64,000 nt of DNA from Occultella glacieicola (GTDB taxonomy: Bacteria > Actinomycetota > Actinomycetes > Actinomycetales > Beutenbergiaceae): the NCBI RefSeq assembly GCF_004353825.1, contig NZ_SMNA01000006.1, positions 186,001 through 250,000 of the forward strand, written 5' to 3'. Shown here piece by piece: positions 51,347 through 58,634 of this stretch. Position 1 is the stretch's first letter. Each line of letters begins with the position of its first letter. A model generated the notes under the pieces. That model was given only the letters and a program-made list of their open reading frames with translations. It searched no databases and was not told the DNA's origin. The translations under genes were made by a program, and so were the position numbers.

Positions 51347-51661
51347 TCACCCGGCTGCGAGCCAAGAATTGGGCGAACGAGCCACTACAGCGGGCCAGCC
51401 TCGGCCAGCAGGGTGGTCGAGGTCGGCGATCAGTGGTCCGATGTACTTCGTGACGACCGCCCACACCGTCTCGTAGTCGATGTCACCGTATTCGTGCGCG
51501 ATGACATTGCGCATGCCGATCATCTTGTGCAGGTTCGGGATCCGGTCCGCTGTCTCGAGGTCGTCGTGGCGGAGACGGACGAGCGCCTCGCCAAGGACCT
51601 CCAGTTGCCGCTCGACTGCGGAGCGCAGGAGCAAGTCGGCGAAGAACTGCTCCTTGGTCAC
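51347..51661 (-). CDS. HepT-like (DUF86) RNase toxin, N-terminally truncated
   Basis: From a GTG at 51661 there are 104 residues: EQFFADLLLRSAVERQLEVL, then MIGMRNVIAHEYGDIDYETV, which contains the RxxxxH motif (Arg-Asn-Val-Ile-Ala-His) of HepT RNases and the following Tyr. The first helix of the family (about 25 residues) is missing. In the same frame upstream one can read AAKAVRTFTDGVTKEQF back to the stop of the GNAT gene at 51716, so coding similarity continues but no start codon remains. No MntA nucleotidyltransferase antitoxin is present. It is probably a decaying orphan toxin. Confidence 0.65.
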   Translation of the reverse strand: MTKEQFFADLLLRSAVERQLEVLGEALVRLRHDDLETADRIPNLHKMIGMRNVIAHEYGDIDYETVWAVVTKYIGPLIADLDHPAGRGWPAVVARSPNSWLAAG

Positions 51662-51715
51662 GCCGTCCGTGAACGTGCGTACAGCCTTCGCAGCCCCACG
51701 ATCGGCTGACCCGGT

Positions 51716-52315
51716 TCAGCCATCGTCGGTGAGGGTCTTGCGCATGATCAGGCGGGGCATCCTGCTCGCGACCGCGTCCGTGGTTCCGACCACGGAGAAC
51801 CCGGCGCGCTCGAACATCGCCCGGGTCCCGACGAACGCCATCGTGGTGTCCATGCGGCCGTCCGGGTCGACCGGATGTGCCTCGACGGCCGGGGCGCCCA
51901 TCCCCGCCGCGTAGGCGAGGGCGCCGCTGATCATCGCGTCGGTGACGCCCTGCCTGCGGTGGCCCGAGCGCACCACGAGGCAGATGATCGACCAGACGGG
52001 CACCTCGTCGATGCGGCGGATGAGTTTCGAGCGCTCGAGTCGGGGGATCTCGGTGCGGGGACTGATGCTGCACCATCCGACCGGCACGCCGTCGCGGTAG
52101 GTGACCACGCCGGGCGCGGTGTCCCGCTCGCACAGGGCCCGCATCGCCCGCTCCCGGCTGCCGCCGCCGAGTTCGTCGATCTGCCGCGCCGGGATCCGGT
52201 GCGAGAGGCACCAGCAGTGCGTCGCCCGACGGGTGGGGTTGATGACGTCGGCGAAATCCTCGAAGCGGTCGGCCGTGACCGGGTGGGTCTGCCAGCCCGC
52301 GCTCACCTGGCTCAT
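51716..52315 (-). CDS. GNAT family N-acetyltransferase
   Basis: A 199-residue acetyltransferase. WSIICLVVRSGHRRQGVTDA contains the acetyl-CoA pyrophosphate loop (Arg-Arg-Gln-Gly-Val), and TRAMFERAGFSVVGTTDA is the usual C-terminal helix. Three Cys occur in HCWCLSH and SIICLV. Substrate unknown. It starts ten bases after the MFS gene and is probably co-transcribed with it. Confidence 0.85.
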   Translation of the reverse strand: MSQVSAGWQTHPVTADRFEDFADVINPTRRATHCWCLSHRIPARQIDELGGGSRERAMRALCERDTAPGVVTYRDGVPVGWCSISPRTEIPRLERSKLIRRIDEVPVWSIICLVVRSGHRRQGVTDAMISGALAYAAGMGAPAVEAHPVDPDGRMDTTMAFVGTRAMFERAGFSVVGTTDAVASRMPRLIMRKTLTDDG

Positions 52316-52325
52316 GGCGCGCCCT

Positions 52326-53669
52326 TCACGATTGTCGGCTCGGTGAGTCGGCGATCTCGCTGACGCCCGACGGCGGCGCCTGCTCCTGGAGGATGGCGGC
52401 GGCCGCTGCGGCGTCCCCGGCCACGTGCCGGCGCAAGGCCGGCAGCACGAGCAGGATCGCCGGCGCCAGGATGATCGCCGCGGCGATGTTCACCGCTCGA
52501 AAGTCCCCAAACGCGAGGATGGGACCGGCGAGCGCTGCCGCGGCGGCGCCAGCGTAGTTCATGCCGGCGTCGGTCGCGCCCTGCAGCGGGATCCGCACCT
52601 CCTCGGAGGACACGGCGGCCAGCAGCGAAGACGCGGAGATGATGCACGCGGACCAGCCGATCCCGAGGATCGTCAGTGCGACCGCGGTGAGGCTGCTGTT
52701 GCCCGCGTCGCCGGGCCCGCCGGTGGCCAGGGCCGCGGCCATGAATCCGAGCGCCACCGCGACCACGAGGGTCACGATGCCACCGATCGCCGTGTGCACG
52801 GCGCCCCACCGGTCCGCGAGCCAGCCGAACACCGGGCTGAGCGCGTACATGCCCAGCACGTGCAGGCTGATCACAATCCCCACGAGTTCCAGCGACATGC
52901 CGTGGTGCTGCATGTGCAGCGGGGTCATCACCATCACCATGACCATCACCGAGTGCGCGCACGCGGTCAGGACCACCGCGAACCGCGCGACCGGGTGCCG
53001 GCCGGCCCAGCGCAGCGCGGCGACCGCCCCCACGGGGTGAGCCGTTCTCGCCGACCCGACGGCCGCCGTCGGGCTGGGTACGGCCGGTGCGGCCACGGGC
53101 CGGAAGAGTACGGCGAGGACGGTCGCCGCGGCGGCGAACGAGATCACGGAGAACAGGTAGACGCCGACCAGGTGCGGCAGCCCGAGGGACAGGCCCAGCC
53201 GGTCCCCGACGGCCGTCAGGTTCGGGCCGGCCACCGAGCCGACCGTGGTCGCCCAGATCACGATGGACATCGTGCGGGCACGGCTGGCGAGCGGGGCGTT
53301 GTCCGCGGCCGCGTACCGCGACTGTAGGTTCACGGCTTGGGCCACACCGAACAGGCCGAGGCCCACGAGCATCACGATCAGCTGGGAGAGCACGGCGGAC
53401 AGGATGATCAGCAGCGCACCGACCACCGCGAACGCGTACCCGAGCGACAGGGCCCACCGCCGCCCACGTCTGGTCGCCATCGCCGCCAACGGCACCGCGG
53501 CCACCGCGGCGCCCAGCACGCTCGCCGCCTGGGCCAGGCCCGCCACGGACGTCCCGCCGAGCTCCTCGGCGAGCAGTCCGCCCACGGCCACCCCGGAAGC
53601 CACGCCGACTCCACCGAGCAGGTTCGAGACGATCAGGACGCCGACGCTGCGGCCGTCGATCCGCGCCAT
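52326..53669 (-). CDS. MFS transporter
   Basis: A 447-residue, 12-helix major facilitator. The ATG at 53669 (MARIDGRSVGVLIVSNLLGG) is chosen because GAAGGAAG precedes it. The loop-2 motif is degenerate (MATRRGRRWALSLGYAF), followed by SRARTMSIVIWATTVGSVAG and an inverted second half with SPVFGWLADRWGAVHTAIGG. A run VMVMVMVM is encoded by a short dinucleotide-like repeat around 52920-52945. Probably an exporter; substrate unknown. Confidence 0.85.
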   Translation of the reverse strand: MARIDGRSVGVLIVSNLLGGVGVASGVAVGGLLAEELGGTSVAGLAQAASVLGAAVAAVPLAAMATRRGRRWALSLGYAFAVVGALLIILSAVLSQLIVMLVGLGLFGVAQAVNLQSRYAAADNAPLASRARTMSIVIWATTVGSVAGPNLTAVGDRLGLSLGLPHLVGVYLFSVISFAAAATVLAVLFRPVAAPAVPSPTAAVGSARTAHPVGAVAALRWAGRHPVARFAVVLTACAHSVMVMVMVMTPLHMQHHGMSLELVGIVISLHVLGMYALSPVFGWLADRWGAVHTAIGGIVTLVVAVALGFMAAALATGGPGDAGNSSLTAVALTILGIGWSACIISASSLLAAVSSEEVRIPLQGATDAGMNYAGAAAAALAGPILAFGDFRAVNIAAAIILAPAILLVLPALRRHVAGDAAAAAAILQEQAPPSGVSEIADSPSRQS

Positions 53670-53768
53670 CAGGCGAACTTCCTTCCCAGACGTTTCCATG
53701 GACGGTCCACGGTACTTCTCCCGTCCGACATGATGGTCCGTGCACACGGTCGATCGAGAAGGTGGGGC

Positions 53769-54950
53769 ATGGACTCAGCGGTGGGATTCGACAGTTCGGG
53801 CTTCGATGATCTGACGATCGAGTCGCTGCGCGGGTCGGGCAGCGTGAAGTGGTCCACCTTCCCGGACCGCATCGGTGCGTTCGTGGCCGAGATGGACTTC
53901 GGCACCGCCCCGGCCGTCAGCGCGGCCCTGCACGAGGCCGTGGACCGTGGCGTGTTCGGGTACCTACCGGGCGCGGTCCTCACGCCGATGCAGGAGGCGT
54001 GCGCGGCCTGGTCGCGGACGGTCTACGGCTGGGACGTCCCCGCGGCGAACGTGCGTCCCCTGCCGGACGTGATCAGCGCCCTCCAGGCCGCCATCGAACA
54101 CTTCTGTACACCGGGCTCCCCGGTGATCCTGCCCACGCCTGCCTACATGCCGTTCCTGACCGTGCCGCCGGCGATGGGCCGGGAGATCATCCAGGTGCCG
54201 ATGCTGCGCGAGGCCGGCCGCGACGTCTACGACCTCGACGGGCTCGATGCGGCCTTCCGCGCCGGCGGGAACCTGCTCATCCTGTGCAATCCCCACAACC
54301 CCATCGGCCGGGTCCTCGAGCGGGACGAGATGGAGGCCATCGCCGCGGTCGTCGAGCGGCATGGCGGGCGGGTGTTCTCCGACGAGATCCACGCTCCCCT
54401 GGTGTTCTCCGGGCACAAGCACGTGCCCTACGCCTCGATCAGCGACGCCACGGCCGGGCACACCGTCACCGCCGCCTCCGCCTCCAAGGCGTGGAACCTC
54501 CCCGGGCTCAAGTGCGCGCAACTGATCCTGTCCAACGATGCCGATGTGGCGACCTGGCGCGAGGTCGGCATGATGCCCGAGCACGGCGCCGCGAACCTCG
54601 GCGTCATCGCGAACACCGCCGCCTACTCCGCCGGCGGCCAGTGGCTCACGGACGTGCTGCGCTACCTCGAGGGCAACCGGGACGTGTTGAGCGACCTCGT
54701 CGCCGAGCACCTGCCCGGCGCCGACTGCACGCCGGCCGAAGGCACCTACCTCGCCTGGATCGACTGTCGCGCCCTCGACCTCGGGCCCGAGCCCGGCGGC
54801 TTCTTCGCCGAGCACGCCAGCGTCGCCTTGGTGGACGGCAGCGCGTGTGGGGATGCCGGCACCGGGTTCGTGCGCTACAACTTCGCCACGCCCCGCCCGA
54901 TCATGGTCCGGGCGCTGGAGCAGATGGGGGCGGCGTTGGCCCGCAGGTAG
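53769..54950 (+). CDS. PatB/MalY-type aminotransferase or C-S beta-lyase
   Basis: A 393-residue PLP enzyme of fold type I. The cofactor Lys is in ASASKAWNLPGLKCA, with NPHNPIGRVL and SDEIHAPLVFSGHKH as other cofactor contacts, and the start WSTFPDRIGAFVAEMDFGTA is characteristic of the MalY/PatB group. It likely cleaves cystathionine or cysteine conjugates; the sequence alone does not separate lyase from transaminase. It is divergent from the MFS-GNAT unit and convergent with cardiolipin synthase. Confidence 0.9.
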   Translation: MDSAVGFDSSGFDDLTIESLRGSGSVKWSTFPDRIGAFVAEMDFGTAPAVSAALHEAVDRGVFGYLPGAVLTPMQEACAAWSRTVYGWDVPAANVRPLPDVISALQAAIEHFCTPGSPVILPTPAYMPFLTVPPAMGREIIQVPMLREAGRDVYDLDGLDAAFRAGGNLLILCNPHNPIGRVLERDEMEAIAAVVERHGGRVFSDEIHAPLVFSGHKHVPYASISDATAGHTVTAASASKAWNLPGLKCAQLILSNDADVATWREVGMMPEHGAANLGVIANTAAYSAGGQWLTDVLRYLEGNRDVLSDLVAEHLPGADCTPAEGTYLAWIDCRALDLGPEPGGFFAEHASVALVDGSACGDAGTGFVRYNFATPRPIMVRALEQMGAALARR

Positions 54951-54963
54951 GGCCGCCTGCCGG

Positions 54964-56439
54964 TCAGTTCAGGGCCGACGTCAGGCGAGCCAGGCCGTCC
55001 AGGAACGTCGCCCTGAGCGGCTCCTTGCGCCACTCCTCGAGGGTGAGCTCACGGCCAGCGTCACGGTAGCCCTGTTCGACCTCACGCATCGCCTCGACGA
55101 ACGACCGTCCGTGCACCAGCAGGGAGACCTCCATGTCGAGGGTGAAGGACCGGATGTCCAGGTTGCTCGATCCGATCACCGCGATCTCGTCATCGATCGA
55201 GAAGTGCTTCGCGTGCAGGATGTAGGGAGCGGGGTAGAGGAAGATCCGCACGCCTGCCGCGAGGAGGGTGTCGTAGTACGAGCGTTGTGCGTGATACACC
55301 AGTCCCTGGTCGCCGATCTCGGACACGAAGAGCTGCACCTCGAGGCCCCGCTGGCACGCCGTGGTGATCGCGTAGACCATGGCCTCGTCCGGTACGAAGT
55401 ACGGGCTCGTGAGAATGACCTTCTCGGTCGCGCCGTAGATGAGCGAGAGGAACAGGCGCAGGTTGCTCTCGGTCCGGTACCCCGGACCGCTCGGCACGAC
55501 CTGGCACATGAGCGCGCCGGGCGAGGTGCTCACGGCGACATCGGCGGCGGGGACGTGCTCGGTGTCTAGTTGCTCCCCGGTCTCGATGAGCCAATCCGAG
55601 AGGAACACGGCGTTCGCGGACGCCACCACCGGCCCCGTCACCCGGGTGACAAGCTCCTGCCACATGAGTCCGCGTTTGATGTTCTTCGCGGAGTCGTAGT
55701 CACGCGAGATCAGGTTCTGCGAACCGAGGAACGCGACCTCGCCGTCGACGACGACGATCTTGCGGTGGTTGCGCAGATCCGGCCGCTGGTACTTGCCACG
55801 CAACGGCATGACCGGCAGCATCCACGACCACGAGACGCCGATGCGGTCGAGTTCGGCGAACGTCTCCTTCGAGCGGGCGACCTTCCTCGACGGGATGTGG
55901 TCGGCGAGGAGGCGCACCGAGACACCGCGCGTCACGGCGCGCTCCATCGCCGCGAAGAAACCCCTGGTCGTGTCGTCCAACGCGACGATGAAGTACTCGA
56001 CATGCACGAAACGCTCGGCACGATCGATCTCCGCGGCCATGGCGTCGATCGACTGCTGATAGTCGCCGTGCAGGGTCGCGACGTTGCCGGCCACGGCAGG
56101 CAGCGCGGTCAACGTTTCGTTCTGCTCCAGAACGCGCTGGAACCATCGGGGCAGGCCGGCAGCGTCGGCGACCACGGCGTCGGACCTTGAGACCCGCTCG
56201 CTGACGATCCCGACGATGCGCTCCTGCTCCTCACGCCGCCTCTTGGGCAGCCGCACGCTCCCGATGAGCAGGAACAGCAGGATGCCGATGAAGGGGATCA
56301 GCATGATTGCGAGCAGCCACGCCATCGCCGCCGTCGGCTTGCGGTGTCGCGGAATGATGATCAGCGCCGCGATCTTGATCGCGAGGTCGATCAGAAACGC
56401 CGCCATCCAGACGAGGTTCGCCGCGAGCACTGGGTCCAC
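54964..56439 (-). CDS. cls: cardiolipin synthase (phospholipase D superfamily)
   Basis: A 491-residue membrane enzyme. Two N-terminal helices (AAFLIDLAIKIAALIIIP and AWLLAIMLIPFIGILLFLLI) are followed by two PLD domains with complete HKD motifs: NHRKIVVVDGEVAFLGSQN and HAKHFSIDDEIAVIGSSN. It joins two phosphatidyl groups to make cardiolipin at the inner leaflet. It starts with GTG at 56439. Length and layout are standard. Stand-alone gene. Confidence 0.93.
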   Translation of the reverse strand: MDPVLAANLVWMAAFLIDLAIKIAALIIIPRHRKPTAAMAWLLAIMLIPFIGILLFLLIGSVRLPKRRREEQERIVGIVSERVSRSDAVVADAAGLPRWFQRVLEQNETLTALPAVAGNVATLHGDYQQSIDAMAAEIDRAERFVHVEYFIVALDDTTRGFFAAMERAVTRGVSVRLLADHIPSRKVARSKETFAELDRIGVSWSWMLPVMPLRGKYQRPDLRNHRKIVVVDGEVAFLGSQNLISRDYDSAKNIKRGLMWQELVTRVTGPVVASANAVFLSDWLIETGEQLDTEHVPAADVAVSTSPGALMCQVVPSGPGYRTESNLRLFLSLIYGATEKVILTSPYFVPDEAMVYAITTACQRGLEVQLFVSEIGDQGLVYHAQRSYYDTLLAAGVRIFLYPAPYILHAKHFSIDDEIAVIGSSNLDIRSFTLDMEVSLLVHGRSFVEAMREVEQGYRDAGRELTLEEWRKEPLRATFLDGLARLTSALN

Positions 56440-56571
56440 ACCCCAGAGTGTGGCAGTTCGCGGCGTACCGCAGTCATCCGTTTCAGCGGAGATTCGCCGG
56501 GGGCGACACCGCCCCGGGCGGGCCTCCCGGTTCCCGGTCAGGGTCAGGAGGTGCCGGTGGTGCGCTCCTGC

Positions 56572-57111
56572 TCACCGACGGCGCGGGCTGAGGAACCGGT
56601 GCGCGTCGACCGGCACGGCGCCGCCGGGCACGGGCGCCGGGTGGACGAAGCGACCGTCGTCGATCCACCCCTGCCGTTCGTAGAACCGGCGGGCAGCCGT
56701 GTTCCCGGTCGCCACGGCCAGCCAGGCCCGGTCGTGGCCCGCCGCGATCACCGCCCGTTCGCCCGCACGCAGCAACGCCGAGCCGATGCCGCCTCCACGC
56801 GCGGCCCGGTCCAGGTACAGCTGGTCGACCTGGTCGCCCTCGATCGTCACGAACCCGATGACCGCGCCGGCCCGTTCGGCGACGACCGTGTCCGTGAGGA
56901 CCTCGGGAACCCGTTCGAGGAACGAGGCGGCGGTCCGGGCCTCGACGAGGGCGGGCGGCACGTGGCCGAGGTGGGCGTCGGCCCATCCCTGCCCCCAGAT
57001 CCGGGCGATCTCGGCCGCGTCGGGAGGACCCGCCGGCCGCAGTTCGACGGCGCCACCGGCCGGTTCGGGAGCGCCGTTCTCCCCCGGCCCGCGTTCGGAT
57101 GACATCGTCAT
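56572..57111 (-). CDS. GNAT family N-acetyltransferase
   Basis: A 179-residue acetyltransferase. The ATG at 57111 follows GAAGGGG. LYLDRAARGGGIGSALLRAG carries the acetyl-CoA-binding loop (Arg-Gly-Gly-Gly-Ile-Gly) and LAVATGNTAARRFYERQGW the C-terminal core. The N-terminal 25 residues are a flexible Gly/Pro/Glu segment. Substrate unknown. Confidence 0.87.
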   Translation of the reverse strand: MTMSSERGPGENGAPEPAGGAVELRPAGPPDAAEIARIWGQGWADAHLGHVPPALVEARTAASFLERVPEVLTDTVVAERAGAVIGFVTIEGDQVDQLYLDRAARGGGIGSALLRAGERAVIAAGHDRAWLAVATGNTAARRFYERQGWIDDGRFVHPAPVPGGAVPVDAHRFLSPRRR

Positions 57112-57273
57112 GACAGGCCCCTTCTCGGCAGTCGGAGGCTGACGTGCAGTGTGGCACCGGCGTCGGGGATGTTTCAAGAAGCCCGGTGACGCGACGGTCG
57201 CACGGCCTCAGCTTCGGCTGAGGCGCCGAGGGCAATGGCGGCCGGGTCCGTCGCCGACGAGTACCCTGCCACG

Positions 57274-58221
57274 ATGCGCGAACCACCGCCCGGCGTCGCC
57301 GACGACGCGATCGCCGCACTCCTCGAGCAGCACTGGTCGATTCGCGTCGCGTCGATCCACCACCTGCCCTGGGGCTTCGGTGCCTGGCACTGGCGGGTGG
57401 ACGACTCCGACGGCGCGCGGTGGTTCGTGACGGCGGATGAGACGCCCGACGCCGCCCGGCGCCTCGAACTCGAAGCGACGTACGCCGCGGCTCGCGAGTT
57501 GCACTCTCGCGGCCTGGAGTTCGTGGTGCCGTCCGTGCCGTCCAGGTCGGGCCGCATGGTCGCCGCGATCGAGGGCTATGCGGTGAGCCTCGCGGCCTGG
57601 GTGTTCGGCGAACAGCCGACCGGCGCCCTCACGGCCGACGCCGCCGAGGCGACCGCCGCGATGCTGCGCCGGCTGCATCGCGAACCACCGCCGCCGGGCA
57701 CGCGCGCCTGGATGCCCGCGCTACCGGGCCGCGCCGACCTCGAGCGGATGCCGGTGCTGCTCTCCCGGGACTGGACCGGAGGCCCGTTGAGCCGGGACGC
57801 CGAGGGCGTTGTGAACGAGCATCATGCGCGGATCCCGGCCTGGTTGTCGCGGTACGACGCGCGGGTGGAGCAGGCGCTCGCCGGCCGCGGCGACTGGGTC
57901 CTGACCCACGGTGAACCGGGACTGCACAACCAGATCGTGACGCCGTCCGGACGCAGGTGGGTCGACTGGGAGTCGATGCGAGTGGCTCCGCGCGAGCGGG
58001 ACCTGACCGACCTCGCCCGGACCGGCGGCAGTGCGCACGGGGTGCGCGTCGGTGCGGACCCCGGGCTGCTCGAGCTGTTCGACCTGCGCTGGCGCTTGGA
58101 CGAGATCGCCACCTTCTCGGCGTGGCTGCGCGGACCACACACCGGCACGGCTTCGGACCGGGTCGCGCTCGGCGGACTGATCGAGGAACTCACCCGCGAG
58201 GACTGGGTCACCGGGAACTGA
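57274..58221 (+). CDS. aminoglycoside phosphotransferase-like (APH) kinase
   Basis: A 315-residue kinase-fold protein. The catalytic loop is LTHGEPGLHNQIV, with Glu in place of the usual Asp of HGDxxxxN, followed by the metal-binding VDWESMR. TACCCT about eight bases before the ATG, with no ribosome site, suggests a leaderless message. APH-fold genes phosphorylate many small molecules, so antibiotic resistance is not implied. The Glu substitution in the loop may lower or alter activity. Confidence 0.82.
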   Translation: MREPPPGVADDAIAALLEQHWSIRVASIHHLPWGFGAWHWRVDDSDGARWFVTADETPDAARRLELEATYAAARELHSRGLEFVVPSVPSRSGRMVAAIEGYAVSLAAWVFGEQPTGALTADAAEATAAMLRRLHREPPPPGTRAWMPALPGRADLERMPVLLSRDWTGGPLSRDAEGVVNEHHARIPAWLSRYDARVEQALAGRGDWVLTHGEPGLHNQIVTPSGRRWVDWESMRVAPRERDLTDLARTGGSAHGVRVGADPGLLELFDLRWRLDEIATFSAWLRGPHTGTASDRVALGGLIEELTREDWVTGN

Positions 58222-58270
58222 CGCCTGGCATGATCGACCTCATGGTCGAGCAGCCGACGGGTCCGCAACC

Positions 58271-58609
58271 GTGAACGCCGAGTCCGCCCTGCGGGAGGCG
58301 CGGATGGTCGGGCTGATCACGCTCGCCACGGGGGTGACGCTCACCGCCGCGCCCGGTCGCGTCGGTCCGCTCTTCGGCGTCGAGGACCGGTCGACGGCGC
58401 GGCTGCTCGGGCTGGCCGACCTCGCCCTGGTCCCGGGTCTGCTGGGCGGTACGCCGCGCTGGCCGTGGACGGCCGCGCGCGCCGTGGTCAACCTTCCCAT
58501 GGCCGCCGTGCTCGCCCGCGGCCCGCGTACCGCCGGACGGGTCGTGGCGCTCGCGCTCACCGTGCGCGACGCCCAGGTGGCGCGGACCCTCCACCGCGAG
58601 CGACGCTGA
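58271..58609 (+). CDS. small hydrophobic hypothetical protein
   Basis: A 112-residue protein starting with GTG at 58271. It has hydrophobic stretches (VGLITLATGVTLTAAPG, LADLALVPGLLGG, AAVLARGPRTAGRVVALALT) compatible with two or three membrane-associated helices. The pattern resembles small DUF4267-like actinobacterial proteins, but I cannot assign it firmly. It follows the APH gene by 49 bases. Confidence 0.6.
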   Translation: MNAESALREARMVGLITLATGVTLTAAPGRVGPLFGVEDRSTARLLGLADLALVPGLLGGTPRWPWTAARAVVNLPMAAVLARGPRTAGRVVALALTVRDAQVARTLHRERR

Positions 58610-58634
58610 GACCTGCGCCCCGACCGGCGACGCG

